Shown: positions 47,201 through 60,375 of the stretch, one piece after another | How positions within the stretch are numbered: position 1 is the first letter of the stretch | Layout: each line of letters starts with the position of its first letter | Source of the DNA: Calliopsis andreniformis | Taxonomy: Eukaryota; Arthropoda; Insecta; Hymenoptera; Andrenidae | Direction of reading: 5' to 3' | DNA: 64,000 nucleotides | NCBI RefSeq assembly: GCF_051401765.1 | Contig: NW_027480429.1 | Location: 11,846,157 to 11,910,156 of the forward strand | The notes under the pieces: model-generated | Databases searched by the model: none | Seen by the model: the letters and a program-made list of their open reading frames with translations, nothing else | What the model was told of the DNA's origin: nothing | Made by a program: the position numbers and the translations under genes

Positions 47201-50200
47201 CCAGTATGAAAGTTATGGTCATTTTTACTTTCCGGGCAACCTAGGCTTCACCCTAGGGCGTTGCTCCAACAGATTGAATAGTTAGGGCCTTAGAAGTCAA
47301 TGCTCGAAGCATAAAATGCAATAAAAATACAACAGTTTTTCCATCATATAACAGGAATAATTGCAACCAGTTTGAAAGTGATGGTCATTTCTACGTTCCG
47401 GGCAACCTAGGCTTCACTCTAGGGCGTTGCTCCACTAGATCGAATAGCTAGGGCCATAGAAGTCAACGCCAGAAGCATAAAATACAATATAAATACAACA
47501 GTTTTTCCATCGTATAAAACGAATAATTGCAACCAGTATGAAACTTATGGTCATTTCTACTTTCCGAGCAAGGTAGGCTTCACCCTAGGGCGTTGCTCCA
47601 ACAGATTGTACAGTTAGGGCCTTAGAAGTCAACGCCCGAAGCATAAAATGCAAAAAAAATACAACAGTGCTTCCCTCATATAACAGGAATAATTGCAACT
47701 AGCTTGAAAGTGATGGCCAATACTACGTTCCGGGCAACCTAGGCTTCACTCTAGGGCGTTGCTCCACCAGATCGAATAGCTAGTGCCTTAGAAGTTAACG
47801 CCAGAAGCATAAAAAACACTATAAATGCAACAGCTTTTCCATCGTATAAAACGAATAATTGCAACCAGTATGAAACTTATGGTCATTTCTACTTTCCGAG
47901 CAACCTAGGCTTCTCCCTAGGGCGTTGCTCCAACGGATTGAATAGTTAGGGCCTTGGAAGTCAACGCCCGCACTATAAAATTCAAAAAAAATACAGCAGT
48001 GTTTCCATCATATAGCAGGTATAATTGCAGCCAGTTTGAAATTGATGGCCAATTCTACGTTCCGGGCAACCTAGGCATCACTCTCTTGCGTTGCTGCACC
48101 AGATCGAATAGTTAGTGCCTAAGATGTCAACGCCAGAAGCATAAAATACGATATAAATACAACAGTTTTTCCATCGTATAAAACGAATAATTGCAACCAG
48201 TATGAAACTTATGGTCATTTCTACTTTCCGAGCAACCTAGGCTTCACCGTAGGGCGTTGCTCCGGCAGATTGAATAGTTAGGGCCTTAGAAGTCAACGCC
48301 CGAACCATAAAAAGCAATAAAAATACAACAGTGTATCCATCATATAACAGGAATAATTGCAACCAGTTTGAAAGTGATGGCCAATTCTACGTTCCGGGCA
48401 ACCTAGGCTTCACTCTAGGGCGTTGCTCCACCAGATCGAATAGTTACGGCCTAAGAAGTCAACGCCAGAACCATAAAAAACGATATAAATACAACAGCTT
48501 TTCCATCGTATAAAACGGATAATTGCAACCAGTGTGAAAGTAATGGTTATTTCTACGTTCCGAGCACCATAGGCATCACTCTAGGGCGTTGCTCCACCAC
48601 ATCTAATAGCTACGGCCTTAGAAGTCAACGCCAGAGGCATAAAATACAATATAAATACAACAGCGTTTCCATCGTATAAAACGAATAATTGCAAGCAGTG
48701 TGATAGTTATGGTCATTTCTACATTCCGAGCAACCTAGGCTTCACTCTAGGGCGTTGCTCCACCAGATCGAATAGTTAGGTCCTTAGAAGTAAACGCCAG
48801 AAGCATAAAATACGATATAAATACAACAGCTTTTCCATCGTATAAAAGGATTAATTGCAACCAGTTTGAAAGTGATGGTCATTTCTCCTTTCCGGGCAAC
48901 CTCGGCTTCACTCTAGGGCGTTGCTCCACTAGATCGAACAGTTAGGGCCTTAGAAGTCAACGCCAGAAGCATAAAATACAATATAAATACAACAGCTTTT
49001 TCCATCGTATGAAACGAGTAATTGCAACCAGTATGAAACTTATGGTCATTTCTACTTTCCGAGCAACCTAGGCTTCGCCCTAGGGCGTTGCTCCAACAGA
49101 TTGAATAGTCAGGGCCTTAGAAGTCAACGCCAGAAGCATAAAATACGATATAAATACAACAGCTTTTCCATCGTATAAAACGAATAATTGCAACCAGTAT
49201 GAAACTTATGGTCATTTCTACTTTCCGAGCAAGCTAGGCTTCACCCTAGGGCGTTGGTCCAACAGATTGAATACTTAGGGCCTTAGAAGTCAACGCCCCA
49301 AGCATAAAATGCAATAAAAATACAACAGTGTATCCATCATATAACAGGAATAATTGCAACCAGTTTGAAGGTGATGGCCAATTCTACCTTCCGGGCAACC
49401 TAGGTTTCACTCTAGGGCGTTGCTTCACCAGATCGAATAGATAGTGCCTTAGAAGTCAACGCCAGAAGCATAAAATACAATATAAATACAACAGTTTTTC
49501 CATCGTATAAAACGAATAATTGCAACCAGTATGAAGCTTATGGTCATTTCTACTTTCCGAGCAACCTAGGCTTCACCCTAGGGCCTTGATCCTGCAGATT
49601 GAATAGTTAGGGCCTTAGATGTCAACGCCCGAACCATAAAATGCAAAAAAAATACAACAGTGTTTCCATCATATATCAGGAATAATTGCAACCAGTTTGA
49701 AAGTGATGGCCAATTCTACGTTCCGGGCAACCTAGGTTTCACTCCAGGGCGTTGCTCCACCAGACCGAATAGTTACGGCCTAAGAAGTCAACGCCAGAAG
49801 CATAAAATACGATATAAATACAACAGCTTTTCCATCGTATAAAACGACTAATTGCAACCAGTATGAAACTTATGGTCATTTCTACTTTCAGAGCAACCTA
49901 GGCTTCACCCTAGGGCGTTGCTCCAACAGATTGAATAGTTAGGACCTTAGAAGTCAACGCCCGTACCGTAAAATGCAAAAAAAATACAACAGTGTTTCCA
50001 TCATATAACAGGAATAATTGCAACCAGTTTGAAAGTGATGGCCAATTCTACGTTCCGGGCAACCTAGGCTTCACTCTAGGGCGTTGCTCCACCAGATCGA
50101 ATAGTTAGTGCCTTAGAAGTCAACGCCAGAAGCATAAAATACAATATAAATACAACAGCTTTTCCATCGTATAAAACGAATAATTGCAACCAGTATGAAA

Positions 50201-51658
50201 CTTACGGTCATTTCTACTTTCCGAGCAACCTAGGCTTCACCCTAGGGCGTTGTACCAACAGATTGAATAGTTAGGGCCTTAGAAGTCAACGCCCGAAGCA
50301 TAAAATGCAATAAAAATACAACAGTGTTTCCATCGTATAACAGGAATAATTGCAACCAGTTTGAAAGTGACAGCCAATTCTACGTTCCGGGCAACCTAGG
50401 TTTCACTCCATGGCGTTGCTCCACCAGACCGAATAGTTACGGCCTAAGAAGTCAACGCCAGAAGCATATAATACAATATAAATACAACAGCTTTTCCATC
50501 GTATAAAACGAATAATTGCAACCAGTATGATACTTATGGTCATTGCTACTTTCCGAGCAACCTAGGCTTCACCCTAGGGCGTTGCTCCACCAGACCGAAT
50601 AGTTACGGCCTAAGAAGTCAACGCCAGAAGCATAAAAAACGATATAAATACAACAGCATTTCCATCGTATAAAACGAATAATTGCAACCAGTGTGAAAGT
50701 AATTGTCATTTCTACATTCCGAGCAACCTAGGCTTCACTCTAGGGCGATGCTCCACCAGATCGAATTGTTAGGTCCTTAGAAGTAAACGCCAGAAGCATA
50801 AAATACGATATAAATACAACAGCTTTTCCATCGTATAAAAGGATTAATGGCAACCAGTTTGAAAGTGATGGTCATTTCTCCTTTCCGGGCAACCTCGGCT
50901 TCACTCTAGGGCGTTGCTCCACCAGATCGAATAGTTAGTGCCTTAGAAGTCAACGACAGATGTATAAAATACAATATATGTACAACAGTTTTTCCATCGT
51001 ATAAAACGAATAATTGCAACCAGTTTGAAGGTGATGGCCAATTCTACCTTCCGGGCAACCTAGGCTTCACTCTAGGGCGTTGCTCCACCAGATCGAATAG
51101 ATAGTGCCTTAGAAGTCAACGCCAGAAGCATAAAATACAATATAAATACAACAGTTTTTCCATCGTATAAAACGAATAATTGCAACCAGTATGAAGCTTA
51201 TGGTCATTTCTACTTTCCGAGCAACCTAGGCTTCACCCTAGGGCCTTGATCCTGCAGATTGAATAGTTAGGGCCTTAGATGTCAACGCCAGAAGCATAAA
51301 ATGCAATAAAAATACAACAGTGTTTCCATCATATAACAGGAATAATTGCAACCAGTTTGAAGGTGATGGCCAATTCTACGTTCCGGGCAACCTAGGTTCC
51401 ACTCCAGGGCGTTGCTCCACCAGACCGAATAGTTACGGCCTAAGAAGTCAACGCCAGAAGCATAAAAAACGATATAAATACAACAGCTTTTCCATCGTAT
51501 AAAACGAATAATTGCAACCAGTGTGAAAGTAATGGTCATTTCTACGTTCCGAGCACCCTAGGCGTCACTCTAGGGCGTTGCTCGACCACATCTAATAGCT
51601 ACGGAATTAGAAGTCTACGCCAGAGGCATAAAATACAATATAAATACAACAGCGTTTC

Positions 51659-51675
51659 CACCGTATAAAACGAAT
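51659..51675 (-). promoter_or_regulatory. CENP-B-box-like site, 8 of 9 essential positions
   Basis: A third monomer with the CCACCG variant, embedded in the AGCGTTTCC monomer class. I saw no site matching all nine positions. Confidence 0.35.
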
Positions 51676-52689
51676 AATTGCAACCAGTGTGAGATTTATG
51701 GTCATTTCTACATTCCGAGCAACCTAGGATTCACTCTAGGGCGTTGCTCCACCGGATCGAATAGCTAGGTCCTTAGAAGTAAACGCCAGAAGCATAAAAT
51801 ACGATATAAATACAACAGCTTTTCCATCGTATAAAAGGATTAATTGCAACCAGTTTGAAAGTGATGGTCATTTCTCCTTTCCCGGCAACCTCGGCTTCAC
51901 TCTAGGGCGTTGCTCCACTAGATCGAACAGTTAGGGCCTTAGAAGTCAACGCTAGAAGCATAAAATACAATATAAATACAACAGCTTTTTCCATCGTATA
52001 AAACGAGTAATTGCAACCAGTATGAAACTTATGGTCATTTCTACTTTCCGAGCAACCTAGGCTTCACCCTAGGGCGTTGCTCCAACAGATTGAATAGTCA
52101 GGGCCTTAGAAGTCAACGCCCGAAGCATAAAATGCAATAAAAATACATCAGTGTTTCCATCATATAACAGGAATAATTGCAACCAGTTTGAAAGTGATGG
52201 CCAATTCTACGTTCCGGGCAACCTAGGCTTCACTCTAGGGCGTTGCTCCACCAGATCGAATAGTTAGTGCCTTAGAAGTCAACGCCAGAAGCATAAAATA
52301 CAATATAAATACAACAGCTTTTTCCATCGTATGAAACGTGTAATTGCAACCAGTATGAAACTTATGGTCATTTCTACTTTCCGAGCAACCTAGGCTTCGC
52401 CCTAGGGCGTTGCTCCAACAGATTGAATAGTCAGGGCCTTAGAAGTCAACGCCAGAAGCATAAAATACGATATAAATACAACAGCTTTTCCATCGTATAA
52501 AACGAATAATTGCAACCAGTATGAAACTTATGGTCATTTCTACTTTCCCAGCAAGCTAGGCTTCACCCTAGGGCGTTGGTCCAACAGATTGAATAGTTAG
52601 GGCCTTAGAAGTCAACGCCCGAAGCATAAAATGCAATAAAAATACAACAGTGTATCCATCATATAACAGGAATAATTGCAACCAGTTTG

Positions 52690-53685
52690 AAAGTGATGGC
52701 CAATTCTACGTTCCGGGCAACCTAGGCTTCACTCTAGGGCGTTGCTCCACCAGATCGAATAGTTAGTGCCTTAGAAGTCAACGCCAGAAGCATAAAATAC
52801 AATATAAATACAAGAGTTTTTCCATCGTATAAAACGAATAATTGCAACCAGTATGAAACTTATGGTCATTTCTACTTTCAGAGCAACCTAGGCTTCACCC
52901 TAGGGCGTTGCTCCAACAGATTGAATAGTTAGGACCTTAGAAGTCAACGCCCGAACCGTAAAATGCAAAAAAAATACAACAGTGTTTCCATCATATAACA
53001 GGAATAATTGCAACCAGCTTGAAAGTGATGGCCAATTCTACGTTCCGGGCAACCTAGGCTTCACTCTAGGGCGTTGCTCCACCAGATCGAATAGTTAGTG
53101 CCTTAGAAGTCAACGCCAGAAGCATAAAATACAATATAAATACAAGAGTTTTTCCATCGTATAAAACGAATAATTGCAACCAGTATGAAACTTATGGTCA
53201 TTTCTACTTTCAGAGCAACCTAGGCTTCACCCTAGGGCGTTGCTCCAACAGATTGAATAGTTAGGACCTTAGAAGTCAACGCCCGAACCGTAAAATGCAA
53301 AAAAAATACAACAGTGTTTCCATCATATAACAGGAATAATTGCAACCAGCTTGAAAGTGATGGCCAATTCTACGTTCCGGGCAACCTAGGCTTCACTCTA
53401 GGGCGTTGCTCCACCAGATCGAATAGTTAGTGCCTTAGAAGTCAACGCCAGAAGCATAAAATACAATATAAATACAACAGTTTTTCCATCGTATAAAACG
53501 AATAATTGCAACCAGTATGAAACTTATGGTCATTTCTACTTTCAGAGCAAGCTAGGCTTCACCCTAGGGCGTTGCTCCTACAGATTGAATAGTTAGGACC
53601 TTAGAAGTCAACGCCCGAACCGTAAAATGCAAAAAAAATACAACAGTGTTTCCATCATATAACAGGAATAATTGCAACCAGCTTG
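52690..53685. repeat. Three tandem copies of one 332-bp dimer
   Basis: Copies at about 52690-53021, 53022-53353 and 53354-53685. The first two share the private AAATACAAGAGTTTTTCC (52806/53138). All three share CTTTCAGAGCAA, GCCCGAACCGTAAAATGC and an 8-A tract. The third has CAACAG and AAGCTAGG. This is the clearest recent amplification of a single dimer. Confidence 0.9.
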
Positions 53686-54599
53686 AAAGTGATGGCCAAT
53701 TCTACGTTCCGGGCAACCTAGGCTTCGCTCTAGGGCGTAGCTCCACCAGATCGAATAGATAGTGCCTTAGAAGTCAACGCCAGAAGCATAAAATACAATA
53801 TAAATACAACAGCTTTTCCATCGTATAAAACGAATAATTGCAACCAGTATGAAACTTATGGTCATTTCTACTTTCCGAGCAACCTAGGCTTCACCCTAGG
53901 GCGTTGCTCCACCAGACCGAATAGTTACGGCCTAAGAAGTCAACGCCAGAAGCATAAAAAACGATATAAATACAACAGCTTTTCCATCGTATAAAACGAA
54001 TAATTGCAACCAGTGTGAAAGTAATTGTCATTTCTACGTTCCGAGCACCCTAGGCGTCACTCTAGGGCGTTGCTCCACCACATCTAATAGCTACGGCCTT
54101 AGAAGTCAACGCCAGAGGCGTAAAATACAATATAAATACAACTGCGTTTCCATCGTATAAAACGAATAATTGCAACCAGTGTGAAAGTTATGGTCATTTC
54201 TACATTCCGAGCAACCTAGGCTTCACTCTAGGGCGATGCTCCACCAGATCGAATTGTTAGGTCCTTAGAAGTAAACGCCAGAAGCATAAAATACGATATA
54301 AATACAACAGCTTTTACATCGTATAAAAGGATTAATTGCAACCAGTTTGAAAGTGATGGTCATTTCTTCTTTCCGGGCAACCTCGGCTTCACTCTAGGGC
54401 GTTGCTCCACCAGATCGAATAGTTAGTGCCTTAGAAGTCAACGCCAGAAGCATAAAATACAATATAAATACAACAGTTTTTCCATCGTATGAAACAAATA
54501 ATTGCAACCAGTATGAAACTTATGGTCATTTCTACTTTCCGAGCAACCTAGGCTTCACCCTAGGGCGTAGCTCCAACGGATTGTATAGTTAGGGCCTTA

Positions 54600-55264
54600 G
54601 AAGTCAACGCCCGAGCCATAAAATGCAAAAAAAAATACAACAGTGTTTCCATCATATAACAGGAATAATTGCAACCAGTTTGAAAGTGATGGCCAATTCT
54701 ACGTTCCTGGCAACCTAGGTTTCACTCCAGGGCGTTGCTCCACCAGACCGAATGGTTACGGCCTAAGAAGTCAACGCCAGAAGCATAAAATACGATACAA
54801 ATACAACAGCTTTTCCATCGTATAAAACGAATAATTGCAACCAGTGTGAAAGTAATGGTCATTTCTACGTTCCGAGCACCCTAGGCGTCACTATAGGGCG
54901 TTGCTGCACCACATGTATTAGCTACGGCCTTAGAAGTCAACGCCAGAGGCATAAAGTACAATACATATACAACAGCGTTTCCATCGTATAAAACGAATAA
55001 TTGCAACCAGTGTGAAAGTTATGGTCTTTTCTACATTCCGAGCAACCTAGGATTCACTCTAGGGCGTTGCTCCACCAGATCGACTAGTTAGGTCCTTAGA
55101 AGTAAACGCCAGGAACATAAAATACGATATAAATACAACAGCGTTTCCATCGTATAAAACGAATAATTGCAGTCAGTGTGAAAGTTATGGTCATTTCTAC
55201 ATTCCGAGCAACCTAGGCTTCACCCTAGGGCGTTGCTCCAACAGATTCAATAGTTATTGCCTTA
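54600..55264. repeat. 665-bp (two-dimer) tandem repeat, copy 1
   Basis: Followed by a second copy at 55265-55929. Shared marks are GCCCGAGCCATAAAATGC, CGTTCCTGGCAACC, CCGAATGGTTACGG, CACTATAGGGCG, GGTCTTTTCTAC and AATTGCAGTCAGTG. The two copies differ at a few bases (CACATGTATTAGC against CACATCTAATAGC, CGAGCACCC against CGGGCACCC). The unit is 665 rather than 664 bp, probably from the longer A tract (nine A). Confidence 0.88.
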
Positions 55265-55929
55265 GAAGTCAACGCCCGAGCCATAAAATGCAAAAAAAAA
55301 TACAACAGTGTTTCCATCATATAACAGGAATAATTGCAACCAGTTTGAAAGTGATGGCCAATTCTACGTTCCTGGCAACCTAGGTTTCACTCCAGGGCGT
55401 TGCTCCACCAGACCGAATGGTTACGGCCTAAGAAGTCAACGCCAGAAGCATAAAATACGATACAAATACAACAGCTTTTCCATCGTATAAAACGAATAAT
55501 TGCAACCAGTGTGAAAGTAATGGTCATTTCTACGTTCCGGGCACCCTAGGCGTCACTATAGGGCGTTGCTGCACCACATCTAATAGCTACGGCCTTAGAA
55601 GTCAACGCCAGAGGCATAAAGTACAATACATATACAACAGCGTTTCCATCGTATAAAACGAATAATTGCAACCAGTGTAAAAGTTATGGTCTTTTCTACA
55701 TTCCGAGCAACCTAGGATTCACTCTAGGGCGTTGCTCCACCAGATCGAATAGTTAGGTCCTTAGAAGTAAACGCCAGGAACATAAAATACGATATAAATA
55801 CAACAGCGTTTCCATCGTATAAAACGAATAATTGCAGTCAGTGTGAAAGTTATGGTCATTTCTACATTCCGAGCAACCTAGGCTTCACCCTAGGGCGTTG
55901 CTCCAACAGATTCAATAGTTATTGCCTTA
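55265..55929. repeat. 665-bp tandem repeat, copy 2
   Basis: Partner of 54600-55264. After the end of this copy the next class-B monomer (GCCCGAACCATAAAACGC) departs from the pattern. The 60-codon frame at 55308-55490 is identical to that at 54643-54825 because the DNA is duplicated. Confidence 0.88.
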
Positions 55930-58219
55930 GAAGTCAACGCCCGAACCATAAAACGCAAAAAAAATACAACAGTGTTTCCATCATATAACAGGAATAATTG
56001 CAACCAGTTTGAAAGTGATGGCCAATTCTACGTTCCGGGCAACCTAGGTTTCACACCAGGGCGTTGCTCCTCCAGACCGAATAGTTACGGCCTAAGAAGT
56101 CAACGCCAGAAGCATAAAATACAATATAAATACAACAGCTTTCCCATCGTATAAAACGAATAATTGCAACCAGTATGAAACTTATGGTCATTTCTACTTT
56201 CCGAGCAAGCTAGGCTTCACCCTAGGGCGTTGCTCGAACAGATTGAATAGTTATTGCCTTAGAAGTCAACGCCCGAACCATAAAACGCAATAAAAATACA
56301 ACAGTGTATCCATCATATAACAGGAATAATTGCAACCAGTTTGAAAGTGATGGCCAATTCTACGTTCCGGGCAACCTAGGCCTCACACTAGGGCGTTGCT
56401 CCACCAGATCGAATAGCTAGTGCCTTAGAAGTCAACGCCAGAAGCATAAAATACGATATAAATACAACAGTTTTTCCATCGTATAAAACGAATAATTGCA
56501 ACCAGTATGAAACTTATGGTCATTTCTACTTTACGAGCAACCTAGGCTTCGCCCTAGGGCGTTGCTCCAACAGATTGAATAGCTAGGGCCTTAGAAGTCA
56601 ACGCCAGAAGCATAAAATACAATATAAATACAACAGTTTTTCCATCGTATAAAACGAATAATTGCAACCAGTATGAAACTTATGGTCATTTCTACTTTCC
56701 GAGCAACCTAGGCTTCTCTCTAGGGCGTTGCTCCACCAGATCGAATAGATAGTGCCTTAGAAGTCAACGCCAGAAGCATAAAATACGATATAAATACAAC
56801 AGCTTTTCCATCGTATAAAACGACTAATTGCAACCAGTATGAAACTTATGGTCATTTCTACTTTCCGAGCAAGCTAGGCTTCACCCTAGGGCGTTGCTCC
56901 AACAGATTGAATCGTTAGGGCCTTAGAAGTCAACGCCCGAAGCATAAAATGCAAAAAAAATACAACAGTGTTTCCATCATATAACAGGTATGATTGCAAC
57001 TAGTTTGAAAGTAATGGCCAATTCTACGTTCCTGGCAACCTAGGTTTCACTCCAGGGCGTTGCTCCATCAGACCGAATAGTTACAGCCTAAGAAGTCAAC
57101 GCCAGAAGCATAAAATACGATATAAATACAACAGCTTTTCCATCGTATAAAACGAATAATTGCAACCAGTGTGAATGTTATGGTCATTTCTACATTCCGA
57201 GCAACCTAGGATTCACTCTAGGGCGTTGCTCCACCAGATCGAATAGTTAGGTCCTTAGAAGTAAACGCCAGAAACTTAAAATACGATATAAATACAACAG
57301 CGTTTCCATCGTATAAAACGAATAATTGCAATCAGTGTGAAAGTTATGGTCATTTCTACATTCCGAGCAACCTAGGATTCACTCTAGGGTGTTGCTCCAC
57401 CAGATCGAATAGTTAGGTCCTTAGAAGTAAACGACAGAAGCATAAAATACGATATAAATACAACAGCGTTTCCGTCGTATAAAACGAATAATTGCAACCA
57501 GTGTGAAAGTTATGGTCATTTCTACATTCCGAGCAACCTAGGATTCACTCTAGGGCGTTGCTCCACCAGATCGAATACTGAGGTCCTTAGAAGTAAACGC
57601 CAGAAGCATAAAATACGATATAAATACAACAGCTTTTCCATCGTATAAAACGATTAATTGCAACCAGTATGAAACTTATGGTCATTTCTAGTTTCCGAGC
57701 AACCTAGGCTTCACCCTAGGGCGTTGCTCCAACAGATTGAATAGTTAGGGCCTTAGAAGTCAACGCCCGAACCATAAAATGCAAAAAAAATACAACAGTG
57801 TTTCCATCATATATCAGGAATAATTGCAACCAGTTTGAAAGTGATGGCCAATTCTACGTTCCGGGCAACCTAGGTTTCACTCCAGGGCGTTGCTCCACCA
57901 GAGCGAATAGTTACGGCCTAAGAAGTCAACGCCAGAAGCATAAAATACGATATAAATACAACAGCTTTTCCATCGTATAAAACGAATAATTGCAACCAGT
58001 ATGAAACTTATGGTCATCTCTACTTTCCGAGCAAGCTAGGCTTCACCCTAGGGCGTTGGTCCAACAGATTGAATAGTTAGGGCCTTAGAAGTCAACGCCA
58101 GAAGCATAAAATACAATATAAATACAACAGCTTTTGCAAAGTATAAAACGAATAATTGCAACCAGTTTGAAAGTTATGGTCATTTCTGCTTTCCGGGCAA
58201 CCTAGGCTTCACTCTAGGG

Positions 58220-60375
58220 CGTTGCTCCACCAGATCGAATAGTTAGTGCCTTAGAAGTCAACGCCAGAAGCATAAAATACAATATAAATACAACAGTTTT
58301 TCCATCGTATAAAACGAATAATTGCAACCAGTATGAAACTTATGGACATTTCTACTTTCCGAGCAACCTAGGCTTCACCCTAGGGCGTTGCTCCAACAGA
58401 TTGAATAGTTAGGGCCTTAGAAGTCAACGCCCGAACCATAAAATGCAAAAAAAATACAACAGTGTTTCCATCATATATCAGGAATAATTGCAACCAGTTT
58501 GAAAGTGATGGCCAATTCTACGTTCCGGGCAACCTAGGTTTCACTCCAGGGCGTTGCTCCACCAGACCGAATAGTTACGGCCTAAGAAGTCAACGCCAGA
58601 AGCATAAAATACGATATAAATACAACAGCTTTTCCATCGTATAAAACGAATAATTGCAACCAGTATGAAACTTATGGTCATCTCTACTTTCGAGCAAGCT
58701 AGGCTTCACCCTAGGGCGTTGGTCCAACAGATTGAATAGTTAGGGCCTTAGAAGTCAACGCACGAAGCATAAAATGCAATAAAAATACAACAGTGTATCC
58801 ATCATATAACAGGAATAATTGCAACCAGTTTGAAAGTGATGGCCAATTCTACGTTCCGGGCAACCTAGGCCTCACTCTAGGGCGTTGCTCCACCAGATCG
58901 AATAGCTAGTGCCTTAGAAGTCAGCGCAGAAGCATAAAATACAATATAAATACAACAGTTTTTCCATCGTATAAAACGAATAATTGCAACCAGTATGAAA
59001 CTTATGGTCATTTCTACTTTCCGAGCTACATAGGCTTCACCCTAGGGCGTTGCTCCAACAGATTGAATAGTTAGGGCCTTAGAAGTCAACGCCCGAACCA
59101 TAAAATGCAAAAAAAATACAACAGTGTTTCCATCATATAACAGGAATAATTGCAACCAGTTTGAAAGTGATGGCCAACTCTACGTTCCGGGCAACCTAGG
59201 TTTCACTCCAGGGCGTTGCTCCACCAGATCGAATAGTTAGTGCCTTAGAAGTCAACGCCAGAAGCATAAAATGCAATATACATACAACAGTTTTTCCATA
59301 GTATAAAACAAGTAATAGCAACCAGTTTGAAACTTATGGTCATTTCTACTTTCCGAGCAACCTAGGCTTCACCCTAGGGCGTTGCTCCAACGGATTGAAT
59401 AGTTAGGGCCTTAGAAGTCAACGCCCGAACCATAAAATGCAAAAAAAATACAACAGTGTTTCCTTCATATAACAGGAATAATTGCAACCAGTTTGACAGT
59501 GATGGCCAATTCTACGTTCCGGGCAACCTAGGTTTCACTCCAGGGCGTTGCTCCACCAGATCGAATAGTTAGTGCCTTAGAAGTCAACGCCAGAAGCATA
59601 AAATGCGATACAAATACAACAGCTTTTCCATCGTATAAAACGAATAATTGCAACCAGTATGAAACTTATGGTCATTTCTACTTTACGAGCAAGCTAGGCT
59701 TCACCCTAGGGCGTTGCTCCAACAGATTGAATAGTTAGGGCCTTAGAAGTCAACGCCCGAAGCATAAAATGCAGTTAAAATACAACAGTGTTTCCATCAT
59801 ATAACAGGAATAATTGCAACCAGTTTGAAAGTGATGGCCAATTCTACGTTCCGGGCAACCTAGGTTTCACTCCAGGGCGTTGCTCCACCAGTTCGAATAG
59901 TTAGTGCCTTAGAAGTCAACGCCAGAAGCATAAAATGCGATATAAATACAACAGCTTTTCCATCGTATAAAACGAATAATTGCAACCAGTATGAAACTTA
60001 TGGTCATTTCTACTTTACGAGCAAGCTAGGCTTCACCCTAGGGCGTTGCTCCAACAGATTGAATAGTTAGGGCCTTAGAAGTCAACGCCCGAAGCATAAA
60101 ATGCAGTTAAAATACAACAGTGTTTCCATCATATAACAGGAATAATTGCAACCAGTTTGAAAGTGATGGCCAATTCTACGTTCGCGGCAACCTAGGCTTC
60201 GCTCTAGGGCGTTGCTCCACCAGATCGAAAAGATAGTGCCTTAGAAGTCAACGCCAGAAGCATAAAATGCGATATAAATACAACAGTTTTTCCATCGTAT
60301 AAAACGAATAATTGCATCCAGTATGAAACTTATGGTCATTTCTACTTTCCGAGCAACCTAGGCATCACCCTAGGG
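58220..60375. repeat. 2156-bp direct repeat in domain III, copy 1
   Basis: Directly followed by copy 2 (60376-62205). Shared marks include CTTATGGACATTTC (58338/60494), ATATATCAGGAATAATTGC, the one-base loss CTTTCGAGCAAGC, the two-base loss GTCAGCGCAGAAGC, CCGAGCTACATAGG and CATAGTATAAAACAAGTAATAGC. Copy 1 has three in-phase dimers with AAAATGCGATA at about 59602, 59934 and 60266. Copy 2 has one dimer fewer. Confidence 0.9.
59605..60268. repeat. Two 332-bp dimers expanded within copy 1
   Basis: The dimers starting with GCGATA at 59605 and 59937 are nearly identical: ACGAGCAAGC, GCAGTTAAAATACAAC and GGTTTCACTCCAGG in both. A third related dimer starts at 60269. The corresponding position in copy 2 (about 61758) has one fewer. 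The dimer is therefore the unit of copy-number change in this domain. Confidence 0.88.

Larger units (their letters stand above)
44451..58219. repeat. Domain III: alternating two-monomer (332-bp) higher-order repeat
   Basis: Two monomer classes alternate for long stretches. Class A has AGTATGAAACTTATGG, TTTCTACTTTCCGAGC and CAACAGATTGAATAG. Class B has CCATCATATAACAGG, AGTTTGAAAGTGATGGCC, AATTCTACGTTCCGG and, often, ACTCCAGGGCG with CAGACCGAATAG. A third class with TCTACATTCCGAGC and AGTAAACGCC interrupts in places (for example 44.2, 45.7, 50.7, 54.2, 55.0-55.9 and 57.1-57.6 kb). Larger copies occur within it: 44450-45170 with 49762-50482, and 48960-49300 with 52282-52622. Recurrent 60-codon plus frames from class-B monomers are not genes. 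Confidence 0.88.

Noticed and set aside
49660..49842. 60-codon plus-strand ORF recurring about ten times in domain III
   Set aside because: It is the class-B monomer plus part of class A in one frame. Conservation follows the DNA copies, and equally similar monomers carry stops or frameshifts (for example the extra T near 45047).
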